A stretch of 32,085 nt of DNA from Streptomyces odonnellii. Its GTDB lineage: Bacteria > Actinomycetota > Actinomycetes > Streptomycetales > Streptomycetaceae. Positions 23,311 to 31,591 of this stretch are shown piece by piece. The DNA is taken from positions 1-32,085 of the forward strand of contig NZ_LATD01000102.1 of assembly GCF_000981895.1 (NCBI RefSeq), read 5' to 3'. The notes beneath the pieces are model-generated. The model was not told the DNA's origin. It was given only the letters and a program-made list of their open reading frames with translations, and ran no database searches. How positions within the stretch are numbered: the first letter of the stretch is position 1; every line of letters begins with the position of its first letter. The position numbers and the translations under genes are program-made.

Positions 23311-25716
23311 CTACCGCCCTGCCTCCCGCAGCGCTCCCGGCAGTGGTCGGCTGTGGACGATGTCCAGGCGTGACACCGCGCGGGTCAGCGCCACATACAG
23401 CCGGTGCGCGCCCTTGGCCTCCGCCTCCACGATCGCGGCGGGCTCGGCCAGCACGACATGGTCGTACTCCAGGCCCTTGGCCTCCGTCGCGGCCAGGACC
23501 GTCACCGTCCCGCCCGTCACCCCGCCCGCCGCCACGGCGACCTCGTCCGCCGTCGCCGTGGCGATACCGGCCGCCCGGAGAGCCGTACGAAGGAGGTCCG
23601 TGCCCGAGTCGGCCGCGATCACGCCGACCGATCCCTCGCGGGTGAGTGCTGCCCGTACCGCCTCGACCACTCCGGCGGCCAGCCCGTCCTGCCCGGCGAG
23701 CCCGCCCTGCCCATCCGGTCCGGTAACCCGCGGGACCTGACGGATCGTCAACTCGCCGTCCCTGCGGAGGGAACGCGCGGGCGGCACGTCGACTTCCAGC
23801 GCCGTCAGCAGCCGGTTGGCGAGCGCCACCACGGCTCCCGGCACCCGGAAGCCGGTGGTCAGCGGGATCACGGGCGCCTCAGGACGGCCCAGGTGGGCGA
23901 GGAGGGCGGGCCAGGAGCGGGCGGCCCAGGGGGTGGTGCCCTGCGCGAGATCGCCCAGCACCGTCAGCGAACCGAACACCGCGCGCCGGGCGATCGCGCG
24001 GCACTCCATCGGCGAGAGGTCCTGGGCCTCGTCGACGACGACATGTCCGTACCCCTCGGGGTGTTCGATCAGCCCGGCCAGTTCGTCCAGCAGCACCAGA
24101 TCCGCCGCCGACCAGGGCAGGGAGCGCGCCACCCGAGCGGACATCGGCCCACTCCCGGGCCCGCGTCCACTCCCAGACCCGCGTCCACTCCCAGACCCGC
24201 GTCCACCCCCGGGCCCGCTCCCGCGCCCGCGTGCCGGCCGGTGGATCGCGTGCTGCTCCTCCGCCGTGAGGATGCCCTCGCACGCCTCAGCCGGATCGGC
24301 CAGCAGACTCGCCAGCACCTCCTCGGGACGGATCCTCGGCCAGACCGCGTCCAGATACTCCCGCACCGCCTGCGAACTGCCCACCCGCCGCACCCAGTTC
24401 GCGGACTTCGGCCCAGCCCGCCGTTCCGCCTGGAGCTGTAGTTCCCGTACGGTACGGCTGCGCACCCGCTCCCGGCCGATGGCGTACGGGGGCGCCTCGG
24501 CCCGTACCTCGTCGACGATCCGTACCAGCTTGTCGAGCCCGAGCCGCCAACTGTACGAACCGTCCGCGTCCGGCACGGTCAGCGGCCCCGCGGGCGCCGC
24601 GACCCGCCCGTACAGCGCCCGGCGCAGCACCTCCGCCATCCGGGCGTCGTGCTTGACGACCGCCGCGGCCTCCGGGTCCTCCGTACGCACCGGGTGGAGC
24701 GCGATCTCTTCCGCGACCGTCGACTGGCGCACCCCGGTCTCGCCCAGGGCGGGCAGCACCTCGGAGATGTACGAGAGGAAGGTGCGGTTGGGGCCGAGGA
24801 CCAGCAGACCGGCGCGCTGGATCCGCTGCGGGTAGGTGTAGAGGAGGTACGCGGCGCGGTGCAGCCCGACCGCGGTCTTGCCGGTACCGGGGGCGCCCTG
24901 GACACACAGGGACAGGCCGAGTCCAGACCGTACGAGATCGTCCTGCTCGGGCTGGATGGTGGCCGCGATGTCGCGCATCGGGCCGACGCGGGGGCGCTCG
25001 ATCTCACGGGTGAGGATCGAGCTGCCGGCGCCAACTTCAGCACCGGCACTCCCGTTCTCGTCCCCGACCTCATCCCCGCCCGAGGCCAGGTGTTCGTCCT
25101 CCAGGCTGGTCAGTTCGTCCTGTTTCCCGGTGCTTCGGGGCGCCCAGCCGAAGCGACGGCGTACTGCCACGCCCTGCGGATCGCGCGCGCTCGCCCGGTA
25201 GAAGGCGCGCGAGACGGGCGCGCGCCAGTCGACCACCAGGGGCGGGGCGGCGGGGTGCTCGGTGATCCGGCGGCGGCCGATGTGGTAGCTCTGGCCGCTG
25301 TGATCGCCGCCCTGGCCCGTGTCCTGATCACCGGGCGACTCGGGATCGGCGCTCCGGCCCGCGAAGTCGAGGCGGCCGAAGAACAACGGGCCGTCCGGCT
25401 CCTGCCCCAGCTCCTTCGCGTAGCTGCGCAGATGGCGGCCGAGGACCTCCGCGTCCGCGCCGGAGGCGAAGGCGTTCTCGCCGATGGCGACCTGCTCGCG
25501 GGCGTCGCCCACCATGCCGGTCAGCGCGGTGCGGCAGGTCTCGTGGTAGGCCCGTTCCCGTTCGAGTTCGCCGACGAGACCGACAGGGTCAGCAGGACCG
25601 ACGGGATCAGCAGGACCAACGGAACTGACGGAACCGACGGGACCAACGGAACCGATGGGACCGCCGGGATCAAGGCTGGACGGACGAGGGCCGGGCTGAG
25701 AAGGGAGTGCCGTCAT
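23311..25716 (-). CDS. HelD-like UvrD-family helicase (RNA polymerase remodeller)
   Basis: The 801-residue protein has the HelD architecture. There is a helical N-terminal arm (ERAYHETCRTALTGMVGDAREQ). The superfamily 1 motor has Walker A VQGAPGTGKTAVGLHRAAYLL, Walker B VVDEAQDLSPMECR, and late helicase motifs LTTGFRVPGAVVALANRLL and VLAATEAKGLEYDHVVLAEP. HelD proteins pry stalled RNA polymerase off DNA; a rifamycin-protecting subgroup is called HelR. I see no RAE-like site upstream, so I call it HelD-like. The N-terminus (~50 residues) and a Gly/Ser/Arg loop at 24148-24237 are repeat expansions. A TATTCT box seven bases before the ATG suggests leaderless expression. Confidence 0.85.
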   Translation of the reverse strand: MTALPSQPGPRPSSLDPGGPIGSVGPVGSVSSVGPADPVGPADPVGLVGELERERAYHETCRTALTGMVGDAREQVAIGENAFASGADAEVLGRHLRSYAKELGQEPDGPLFFGRLDFAGRSADPESPGDQDTGQGGDHSGQSYHIGRRRITEHPAAPPLVVDWRAPVSRAFYRASARDPQGVAVRRRFGWAPRSTGKQDELTSLEDEHLASGGDEVGDENGSAGAEVGAGSSILTREIERPRVGPMRDIAATIQPEQDDLVRSGLGLSLCVQGAPGTGKTAVGLHRAAYLLYTYPQRIQRAGLLVLGPNRTFLSYISEVLPALGETGVRQSTVAEEIALHPVRTEDPEAAAVVKHDARMAEVLRRALYGRVAAPAGPLTVPDADGSYSWRLGLDKLVRIVDEVRAEAPPYAIGRERVRSRTVRELQLQAERRAGPKSANWVRRVGSSQAVREYLDAVWPRIRPEEVLASLLADPAEACEGILTAEEQHAIHRPARGRGSGPGGGRGSGSGRGSGSGRGPGSGPMSARVARSLPWSAADLVLLDELAGLIEHPEGYGHVVVDEAQDLSPMECRAIARRAVFGSLTVLGDLAQGTTPWAARSWPALLAHLGRPEAPVIPLTTGFRVPGAVVALANRLLTALEVDVPPARSLRRDGELTIRQVPRVTGPDGQGGLAGQDGLAAGVVEAVRAALTREGSVGVIAADSGTDLLRTALRAAGIATATADEVAVAAGGVTGGTVTVLAATEAKGLEYDHVVLAEPAAIVEAEAKGAHRLYVALTRAVSRLDIVHSRPLPGALREAGR
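24148..24213 (-). repeat. 18-base tandem repeats inside the helicase gene
   Basis: Units at 24160-24177 and 24178-24195 are identical, 24196-24213 differs slightly, and a partial unit precedes them. They encode a GSGR/GSGR loop inserted after EEQHAIHRPARG, before SARVARSLPWSAADL, at a domain boundary. Confidence 0.9.
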
Positions 25717-25723
25717 ACGGGCG

Positions 25724-25761
25724 AGAATAACGTAACCCGGTTAAAAACATTACCGAGTAAC
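25724..25761 (-). promoter_or_regulatory. Promoter and operator of the helicase gene
   Basis: TATTCT (25729-25724, minus strand) ends seven bases before the ATG. An imperfect dyad GTAACCCGGT-N10-ACCGAGTAAC (25732-25741 and 25752-25761, 8 of 10 pairs) covers the -35/spacer region, and TTAC-N3-GTAA (25750-25760) is perfect. The AT-rich spacer is unusual for this DNA. The TetR protein encoded next door is one candidate binder. Confidence 0.5.
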
Positions 25762-25786
25762 AACAGTGACCTGCCGATCGGGAGTA

Positions 25787-26443
25787 TCACCACTCCTTGA
25801 GTCCGGTACGCAGCCGCCCGAAGGCCAGCTCCGCCGCCGTCACCGCGTCCGGGTACACCGCCTCCACGCTCTCGCCCTCCGCGATCCGCCGCCAGTTCTC
25901 CAGCGCGAGGATCCGCTGTACGGCGATGATCTGGCCGGCGCCGAGCGCGCCCTCGATCCCGCCGCCCAGGGCCGCGGCCAGCGCTTCTTCCGAGCGGCGC
26001 TGATACCCGTACATCCTGGCCACCAGGCTCGGCGTGCCGTACAGCAGCCGGTGATACGCGAGCACCGCGGCGTGGTCGTTGAGGCCGGTCACCGGGTCGC
26101 GCCGGGCGAGCCCCGCCAGGAAGTGGCGGCGGAGGGCGTCGAGCGGCCGTACGCCGTCGGACCGGCCGGCCAGCACCACCCGCGCCGCCTCGTCCTCATG
26201 GTCGGCGAAACGGTACAGCGCCAGGTCCTCCTTGGCCGGGAAGTACCGGAAGAGCGTCGGCTTGGAGATCTCGGCCGCGGCGGCGACCTCCGCGACGGAG
26301 ACGCTGTCGAAGCCCTTCGCAAGGAAGAGGGAGATCGCGACGTCGGAGATGGCCTGGTAGCGCTGCTGCTTCTTGCGCTCCCGCAGACCGGGGCCGGTGG
26401 TCGGATCGGGGCCGGGGCCGCGGCCCGGATCGGCGTCGTTCAT
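25787..26443 (-). CDS. TetR-family transcriptional regulator
   Basis: The 218-residue regulator has a standard N-terminal TetR helix-turn-helix: ISDVAISLFLAKGFDSVSVAEVAAAAEISKPTLFRYFPAKEDL (shown in parts, about residues 30-72). The C-terminal ligand-binding domain is helical and of unknown specificity. The preceding ~20 residues are Gly/Pro/Asp-rich. ATG 26443 is preferred over GTG 26449, because TACGCT (26456-26451) lies seven bases before it and fits a leaderless start. It is divergent from the MDR oxidoreductase gene, with two palindromes between them, so it probably represses that gene and itself. It stops 70 bases before the helicase start. Confidence 0.9.
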   Translation of the reverse strand: MNDADPGRGPGPDPTTGPGLRERKKQQRYQAISDVAISLFLAKGFDSVSVAEVAAAAEISKPTLFRYFPAKEDLALYRFADHEDEAARVVLAGRSDGVRPLDALRRHFLAGLARRDPVTGLNDHAAVLAYHRLLYGTPSLVARMYGYQRRSEEALAAALGGGIEGALGAGQIIAVQRILALENWRRIAEGESVEAVYPDAVTAAELAFGRLRTGLKEW

Positions 26444-26463
26444 GGTCACGAGCGTACGCAGCG

Positions 26464-26492
26464 GTTGACCTCAACCAGACTTGACGTTCAAG
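26464..26492. promoter_or_regulatory. Twin palindromes in the tetR-MDR divergent promoter
   Basis: GTTGA-CC-TCAAC (26464-26475) and CTTGA-CGT-TCAAG (26480-26492) are both perfect, with centres about 16.5 bases apart. They share TTGAC-TCAA half-sites. They sit just upstream of the tetR -10 box and between the two divergent genes, as expected for TetR operators. Confidence 0.65.
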
Positions 26493-26549
26493 ACTCTCCA
26501 GCGCAACCACAAGGACGCAACGCAACCATAAGCGGAAGGCGTGATCGGT

Positions 26550-27647
26550 ATGCGCGTGGCGAGAGTGACCGCGTTCGGCGGTCCCGAGGTGCTGGTGACG
26601 GCCGGGGCCCCCGACCCGGTGGCGGGCTCCGGCGAAGTGCTGATCGCGGTCTCCGCGGTGGACACGCTCTTCGTGGAGACCCAGATCCGGAGGGGCTGGG
26701 GCCGGGAGTTCTTCTCCGTGCGGCCTCCATACGTCCTCGGCGGCGGAGTCGCCGGTACGGTACGCGCCGCCGGCGACGGCGTTGATCCCGCCTGGCTCGG
26801 CCGCCGGGTCGTGGCCGCGCTGGGCGAAAGCGGGGGCGCGGCGGAGCTGGCGGTGGCGGCAGTGGGCGCGCTCGTCCCCGTACCGGACGGAGTCCCGCTC
26901 ACCATCGCCGCCGCGCTGATCCACGACGGTGTCACCGCGCTCGCCCTCATGGAGAGCACCGGCCTCATGGAGAGCACCGGCCTCACGGGAAACAGCAGCC
27001 TCACCGAGAACAGCAGCCTCACCGAGAACAACGGCCTCACGGGGAACAGCGGCCCCAGGGCCGACACCGGCAGCGGGGAAAACACCGGCGTGGCCGCGGG
27101 CGAACGGGTTCTGATCACCGGTGCCTCGGGCGGTATGGGCACCCTGCTCGTACAACTCGCCAAGGCCCGGGGCGCGTTCGTCGTCGGAGTCGCGCGCGGT
27201 GAGCGGAAGACCGCGCTGGTACGGGAGTTGGGCGCGGACGCGGTCGTGGACGGCGGCCTCGACGGGTGGCAGGACCGGGCCCGCGAGGCGCTCGGCCCGG
27301 CGGGCGCCGATGTCGTCCTGGACGGTGTGGGCGGCGAACCGGGCCTGGCCGCCTACCGGTTGACCGCGAAGGGCGGCCGCTTCTCGGCCCATGGCGCCCC
27401 GACCGGCGGCTTCGCGTCGGTGGACGCCCGGGACGCGGCGGACCGGGAGATCACCCTGCTGGGCATCATGGACGTCCAGCTCACCGAGGAGGAACGGGTG
27501 CGGCTGTCCGCCCGGGCCCTGCGCGAAGCGGCGGCGGGCCGCCTGCGCCCGGTGATCGGCGGCACGTTCCCACTGGAACAGGCGGCGGACGCACACCGCG
27601 CGATCGAGGACCGCGGCCTGGTGGGCAAGGTCGTGCTGACGGTCTGA
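26550..27647 (+). CDS. Quinone-oxidoreductase-like MDR with 48-residue repeat insert
   Basis: This medium-chain dehydrogenase/reductase resembles NADPH:quinone oxidoreductase (zinc-independent; no zinc Cys cluster). The N-terminal GroES-like domain runs RVARVTAFGGPEVLVTAGAP to GVTALALMEST. The Rossmann domain begins at GERVLITGASGGMGTLLVQLAKARG (AxxGxxG-type dinucleotide site) and continues to the C-terminal return helix EQAADAHRAIEDRGLVGKVVL. Between them, residues 133-180 are eight 18-base repeats absent from the family. ATG 26550 is chosen because GGAAGG lies ten bases upstream; GTG 26541 is too close to it. It is divergent from tetR and probably controlled by it. Confidence 0.87.
   Translation: MRVARVTAFGGPEVLVTAGAPDPVAGSGEVLIAVSAVDTLFVETQIRRGWGREFFSVRPPYVLGGGVAGTVRAAGDGVDPAWLGRRVVAALGESGGAAELAVAAVGALVPVPDGVPLTIAAALIHDGVTALALMESTGLMESTGLTGNSSLTENSSLTENNGLTGNSGPRADTGSGENTGVAAGERVLITGASGGMGTLLVQLAKARGAFVVGVARGERKTALVRELGADAVVDGGLDGWQDRAREALGPAGADVVLDGVGGEPGLAAYRLTAKGGRFSAHGAPTGGFASVDARDAADREITLLGIMDVQLTEEERVRLSARALREAAAGRLRPVIGGTFPLEQAADAHRAIEDRGLVGKVVLTV
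26946..27089 (+). repeat. Eight in-frame 18-base tandem repeats
   Basis: Units start at 26946, 26964, 26982, 27000, 27018, 27036, 27054 and 27072, each 18 bases. The first two are identical; the rest diverge progressively. They encode LMESTG, LMESTG, LTGNSS, LTENSS, LTENNG, LTGNSG, PRADTG and SGENTG, exactly at the junction of the two enzyme domains. Confidence 0.95.
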
Positions 27648-27685
27648 GCTCGCACGGCGAACTCGCGCCCCCAGGGCCGGGGACC

Positions 27686-27821
27686 GGGCTCAAAAGACGT
27701 GGACTCAAAGACGCGGGCGCTCAAAAGGCGCGGGCCCGGAAGGCGCCGGCCCGCGCAAAGTGTGCGTTCAGAAAACCTGGGCTCAGAAGAAGGGCGCTCA
27801 GAAGACGTGGGCTCAGAAGAC
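27686..27821 (-). repeat. 15-base repeats carrying the stop codon of the eis-like gene
   Basis: Four clear units on the minus strand (27821-27807, 27806-27792, 27791-27777, 27776-27762) each read (G)TCTTCTGAGC-type sequence, so the terminal Phe codon and TGA recur in the same frame at 27813, 27798, 27783 and 27768. Degenerate copies of the same motif (CTCAAAAG on the plus strand) continue to about 27686, interrupted by a hairpin. Confidence 0.92.
27728..27756 (-). terminator. Terminator-like hairpin after the eis-like gene
   Basis: GCGCGGGCC (27728-27736) pairs with GGCCCGCGC (27748-27756) around an 11-base loop. On the minus strand it is followed by CTTTTG, so it can terminate the eis-like transcript. 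It sits inside the repeat array. Confidence 0.55.
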
Positions 27822-29054
27822 GTCCGGGCACCACGGGCGCCTGGGGGTGCGGAACAGCCGCTCCGCCACTGCCGCCGCGCCCGGGCGTTCCTCGCTCACC
27901 GAGCCCAGTGCCACCAGCCGCAGCACCGATTCGTCACCCAGATACAGCGCGCCCAACTCCCTTACGTCCAGCACCAGATCGGGCGATTCGGTGGTCGGGA
28001 CGCAGGTCGCGCCGTCCGGCGAGGCGTCCAGCCGGAACCGGCCGGCCGCCAGCTCCGCCCTGTCGTGGATGTCCAGCACGACCGTGCCGGGGACTGCGTA
28101 CGTACGCGCTTCCAGCGCCCGTACCGCGTCGAGGATCCGTACCCACAGGAAGTCCGCCTGCGTCACGATCCGTGCCGCGCGCGGATCGGGCAGGAACAGG
28201 GGCAGCAGATCGTCCGGGGCGCGGAACCCCGTCCTGACCTTGGTGATCCAGTCGACCGAGCAGAGGAACTGCCACAGGGCCCGTTCCGCACGCGGCGACA
28301 CCGCGATCAGCTTGCGCACGGACGCGGTGTTCTTCGGCTGCTTGGAGTCGCCCCACATGTCGTCGGCGGTGTACTCGGCGAGGCCCTCGACCTCGCCGGC
28401 CGCCGAGCGGTAGACGGCGTAGAACGGCTCGGTCCAGGGCTCGCCGTTGGGCACCTCGCCGGTGTTGAGCCCCCACCAGTGCTCGTCGCGGCCGACGGCG
28501 CCGGGCTGCCGCTGCCGGAAGCGTTCGTGCAGCTCAGGGCCGAGTTTCCGGACGTCGTCGACGTCGGCCAGATCGATCCTGCCGCCGTCGACCGGGCCCG
28601 ACCAGCGGGGGTCGAGGCCGGTGCGCGCCACGTCGATCTCCCACTCGGCGGTGGAGGCGGCGGGGCCGAAACCGTACCGCCCGTAGATCGGGTACTCCGC
28701 GGAGATCAGCGTGGCGACGGCATCCCCGCGCTCCTTCGCGGCGGTGAGGTCGGCGGCCATCATCCGGCCGAGCAGCCCGCGCCTGCGGTGGGTGGGCGAG
28801 ACGGTCACATTGGTGACGGCGTCGGCGGGCAGAGTGGCGCCGCCGACCACGGTCAGCTCCTGCGCGAAGGACCGGAAGGTGGCGACACAGCGGCCGTTGT
28901 CGAAGGCACCGCGCGTACGCTCGAGATCGCTGCGCGCGAGCCGGGCCGCGATCACGTCGTCCTGGCTGACCGGCGGCCGGAGGAACCCGGTGTTCAGGGC
29001 GCGATGCCAGTCGGGGTACTCGGACGCGGTGACAGTACGGACCTCAAGGCTCAT
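27813..29054 (-). CDS. Eis-like GNAT N-acetyltransferase
   Basis: The 413-residue protein is of the Eis type, enzymes that move acetyl from acetyl-CoA to amines, including several aminoglycoside positions. It has an N-terminal GNAT domain with the CoA loop ([21 protein letters not shown]) and the [14 protein letters not shown] motif carrying the probable general-acid Tyr. A second GNAT-like lobe and a C-terminal SCP2-like domain follow. In mycobacterial Eis the C-terminal Phe carboxylate acts in catalysis; here the protein also ends in Phe, and that codon plus stop is in a 15-base repeat. The native substrate is unknown. ATG 29054 lies seven bases after a TAGCGT box (29067-29062), so leaderless expression is likely. 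Confidence 0.87.
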   Translation of the reverse strand: MSLEVRTVTASEYPDWHRALNTGFLRPPVSQDDVIAARLARSDLERTRGAFDNGRCVATFRSFAQELTVVGGATLPADAVTNVTVSPTHRRRGLLGRMMAADLTAAKERGDAVATLISAEYPIYGRYGFGPAASTAEWEIDVARTGLDPRWSGPVDGGRIDLADVDDVRKLGPELHERFRQRQPGAVGRDEHWWGLNTGEVPNGEPWTEPFYAVYRSAAGEVEGLAEYTADDMWGDSKQPKNTASVRKLIAVSPRAERALWQFLCSVDWITKVRTGFRAPDDLLPLFLPDPRAARIVTQADFLWVRILDAVRALEARTYAVPGTVVLDIHDRAELAAGRFRLDASPDGATCVPTTESPDLVLDVRELGALYLGDESVLRLVALGSVSEERPGAAAVAERLFRTPRRPWCPDVF

Positions 29055-29294
29055 GATCCACACGCTAGGCGCTGAAGCGGGTCATCCGCATCCGGATTTT
29101 CCGCCCCGCGCGCCAACGGACCCGCGCGCCAACGGACGCACGAGCCGACGGGGCCACGAGCCGACGGGCCCACGCGCCGTTGGACATGGCCCACGAGCCG
29201 TCGGCCGCCGCTGCCTGTCGCCCCGTGGGCCGACAGGCGCCGACAGACAGGGGGCGGCCGGGTCGGCTCCGCCTCAAACTGGGTCGGCTCCGCC
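29055..29294. other. 240-base gap of short repeats
   Basis: This holds the eis-like promoter (to about 29100) and then repeated CGCGCGCCAACGGAC and ACGAGCCGACGGG words up to about 29260. No gene is supported. Confidence 0.6.
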
Positions 29295-29297
29295 TCA
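29260..29297 (-). repeat. Direct repeat containing the asparaginase stop codon
   Basis: A 17-base word at 29281-29297, which includes the TGA stop (29295-29297 on the minus strand), recurs exactly at 29260-29276, period 21. Confidence 0.9.
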
Positions 29298-30404
29298 GAA
29301 CGCCGCCCGCACCGACCCCACCTCCGCGTCGCCGCCCAGCAGCGGCGCCCGGCCGATGCGGCCCACCACCTCAGACTCCACGCCCAGCAGTTCGAGCGCG
29401 CGTGCCAGGACCGGTCCCAGGGCCCGGGTCGCGCCGTCGTCGATCTTGAAGGCCAGCGCGCGCCCGTCCGGCAGGGCCACCGCCTGGACCGCCTCCGCGC
29501 CCATCTTCGACAGCGTCCCCGGCACCTCGCGCATCAGCCAGGTGTCGGCGCGGCGCGTGCCCGCCACATACTCGGGGTGGGCCCGCATCGCGTCCGCCAC
29601 CCGCCGCTCGGCCGTCCCCGGCTCGGCGCGTACGAACTGCCGGAAGGCCCGGGCCAGGCCGGTGAGGCTGATCGCCATCAGCGGGGCGCCGCAGCCATCC
29701 GTACCGACCGCGTCCACCGGCTCCTCCGCCGTCTCCTCGATCACCGTACGGACCAGCCGCTGGAGCGGGTGTTCCGGGTCCAGATAGCTGTCCTTGGGCC
29801 AGCCGTTCAGGACGCTGGCCGCCAGCATGGCGGTGTGCTTGCCGGAACAGTTCATGACGACCCGGTCCCGCACCCCGCCCGCCGCCAGATACGCCTCCGC
29901 CTCGGCCCGGTCCACCGGCAGGTCCGGCGGGGTCCGCAGATCGTCCGGCGTCAGCCCGTGCTCGGCGAGCATCTTGCGGACGAGGTCGAGGTGGAAGGCC
30001 TCGCCGGAGTGGCTGGCCGCGGCCAGCGCCAGCCGTTCGCCCGACAGGTCGAGACCGGCCCGCAGAATGGCGGCGGCCTGCATCGGCTTGTTGCTGGAAC
30101 GCGGGAAGACCGGGACGTCCGGGTCGCCGAGCGCCAGTTCCACCCGCCCGTCCGCCCCGAGCAGCACCAGCGTGCCGCGGTGCCGCCCCTCGGTGAAGCC
30201 GGACCGTACGACCTCCGCCAGCACGGGCGGCGCGGCGTCCGCCGGCGAGACAGCGGCAGGCGCCCCGGGCGCCGCCGCCGACGACGCTACGGACGCGGAC
30301 GCGGGCACGGGCACGGGCACGGCTACGAGCGTAGACACGGCAGGTACGGCGGCGGGTACGAGCGTGGGCACGGCCGGCGGTATGGCGGGGGTGCTGGATG
30401 TCAT
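29295..30404 (-). CDS. Class 3 (Rhizobium-type) L-asparaginase
   Basis: The 369-residue product matches the asparaginase II family typified by the Rhizobium etli enzyme, which hydrolyses asparagine to aspartate and ammonia. The fold is related to serine beta-lactamases and glutaminases. Key motifs are the SxxK pair in RSSNKPMQ, SHSGEAFHLD, and NCSGKHTAML, where the Cys is a metal ligand in this class. The C-terminal part has TDGCGAPLMAISL and ARAL(E)LLGVE. The first ~60 residues are Val/Pro/Ala repeats and are not part of the enzyme fold; I see no confident signal peptide. ATG 30404 has GGAAGG six bases upstream. Its 5' flank (30405-30520) is GTGCGT-type repeat DNA. Confidence 0.88.
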   Translation of the reverse strand: MTSSTPAIPPAVPTLVPAAVPAVSTLVAVPVPVPASASVASSAAAPGAPAAVSPADAAPPVLAEVVRSGFTEGRHRGTLVLLGADGRVELALGDPDVPVFPRSSNKPMQAAAILRAGLDLSGERLALAAASHSGEAFHLDLVRKMLAEHGLTPDDLRTPPDLPVDRAEAEAYLAAGGVRDRVVMNCSGKHTAMLAASVLNGWPKDSYLDPEHPLQRLVRTVIEETAEEPVDAVGTDGCGAPLMAISLTGLARAFRQFVRAEPGTAERRVADAMRAHPEYVAGTRRADTWLMREVPGTLSKMGAEAVQAVALPDGRALAFKIDDGATRALGPVLARALELLGVESEVVGRIGRAPLLGGDAEVGSVRAAF

Positions 30405-30523
30405 CGTCGGCCTTCCGGAACAGGTGCGTGTGCGTGTGCAGATGCGAGTGCGGGTGCGGCTACGAAGCGGTGGCCCGCTCGGTGGCCCCGCTCGGTGACC
30501 CACATGGCGACCCGCTCGGAAAA

Positions 30524-30550
30524 GCCGGCGGCCACAAGGGCGCCGCCGGC
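30524..30550 (-). terminator. Rho-independent-like terminator after rsiG
   Basis: GCCGGCGG (30524-30531) pairs with CCGCCGGC (30543-30550) around an 11-base loop. On the minus strand the stem is followed by TTTTCC. It lies about 55 bases past the rsiG stop codon. Confidence 0.6.
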
Positions 30551-30603
30551 GGTCTCGGTGAGCGGGTCAGCAGGTCAAGCGGGTCATCGACCAGGGGAAT
30601 CGA

Positions 30604-31425
30604 CTACGTGAGCAGGTCATCCACCTGTGCTTCGCCTTCACGGTACCTGCGCGCGATCTCGGCACTGCAGTCGTTGGCCGTCTGTTGGAGCTGGTGACGT
30701 CGGCGCGAGAGCTGTTGTTCGTTCCGGATCAGCCTGCCCATCGCGGAGTGCAGTTCCTCGTCCGTACGGGCCTCCAGATCCGACAGTTCCACCTCCGCGA
30801 GCGTCTCCGCCGCCAGTGCCCGGTACTCCGCGCTGCGCGGCACGGAGAGCGTGACATGGCGGGCGGAGGTGCGGTGCTGCGAAGGGGCGTCGGTGAGGAT
30901 CTCGGAGAGCCGGTCGACGACCGGTGTCTCGGGCGCGGTACGGCGGGCCAGCTCGGCCCGCAGGATGTCGATACGGCCCTGGAGGAGCCTGCGCAGATAG
31001 CTGAGATCGGCCTCGTCGCGCTGCGAGTCCCGGCGCAGCGCACGCAGTTCGGGCAGCCGCAGCACCCGGAAGTCGTACGGCCGGGCCGCGGGCAGCGAGC
31101 CCTCGGCGCCGGTCCGCTGTACGGGCGGCCGCAGCCCCCCGGAACCGGCACCGCTCCCCCTCGCCGTGCCGCTCCCCTTCGCCTTGCCGCTCCCGGCACT
31201 CGGACCAGTGCTCATCGGACCGGTGCTCAAGGGACCCATGGGACCGATCGCGGAACCCGGGCCGGTGCCGGCCCCGGGCCCCAGATCCGCACTCCCCAGA
31301 TCCGTGCTCCCCAAGTCCGTGAGCCCCAGCTCCGCACCGGAGGTGCCGGTCCCGCTGGTCGTGCACGTCGTACAGGCTGTCGGTACCGAACCGGGCGGCT
31401 GCCCGCCGCCGGATGCGCTCATCAC
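30604..31425 (-). CDS. rsiG: RsiG-like anti-sigma factor (c-di-GMP dependent, partner WhiG)
   Basis: RsiG holds the sporulation sigma factor WhiG inactive when bound to cyclic di-GMP. This 273-residue protein has a disordered, repeat-rich N-terminal ~100 residues and a helical hairpin core. Helix 1 carries a perfect E-X3-S-X2-R-X3-Q-X3-D motif ([16 protein letters not shown]), the c-di-GMP-binding signature. Helix 2 carries a second one, ending in Asn then Asp instead of Asp ([17 protein letters not shown]). GTG 31425 and ATG 31422 are both possible; GGGGA lies about seven bases before the GTG. It is divergent from dtd. The identification is by motif, which is rather specific to this family. 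Confidence 0.85.
   Translation of the reverse strand: MMSASGGGQPPGSVPTACTTCTTSGTGTSGAELGLTDLGSTDLGSADLGPGAGTGPGSAIGPMGPLSTGPMSTGPSAGSGKAKGSGTARGSGAGSGGLRPPVQRTGAEGSLPAARPYDFRVLRLPELRALRRDSQRDEADLSYLRRLLQGRIDILRAELARRTAPETPVVDRLSEILTDAPSQHRTSARHVTLSVPRSAEYRALAAETLAEVELSDLEARTDEELHSAMGRLIRNEQQLSRRRHQLQQTANDCSAEIARRYREGEAQVDDLLT
31279..31333 (-). repeat. 15-base tandem repeats in the RsiG tail
   Basis: Three to four 15-base units encode [20 protein letters not shown] in the disordered N-terminus. A second set at about 31201-31247 encodes [15 protein letters not shown]. Confidence 0.85.
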
Positions 31426-31531
31426 ACGTACTTCCCCTCACTCCGCTGGGGAGACCCGCCCTCGCTCCGCTTGGATCCCCCCATCCCTCGACCGGCGCGC
31501 AACCGGCGCGCCGCCTTTGTGCATGGTGCCA

Positions 31532-31545
31532 CTCCTGCCCAGGAG
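31532..31545. promoter_or_regulatory. Palindrome in the rsiG-dtd divergent region
   Basis: CTCCTG-CC-CAGGAG is a perfect 6+6 dyad, flanked by GCATG words, between the two divergent starts (31426-31591). It could bind a regulator of either gene. Confidence 0.35.
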
Positions 31546-31578
31546 CATGCGGGCACTCTGCACCCGTTCGGCCCCCGA

Positions 31579-31584
31579 TAGGTT
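31579..31584 (+). promoter_or_regulatory. -10 box of dtd
   Basis: TAGGTT ends seven bases before the dtd ATG, and no ribosome binding site is present, so the mRNA is probably leaderless. Confidence 0.5.
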
Positions 31585-31591
31585 GGTCCGC

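Noticed and set aside
24148..24213. CRISPR-like array
   Set aside because: These and the other arrays are head-to-tail repeats without unique spacers, and most lie in coding frame.
25717..25786. RAE site marking the helicase as HelR
   Set aside because: No GGGGCTTGC-type inverted repeat is present; the dyad there is AT-rich and unrelated.
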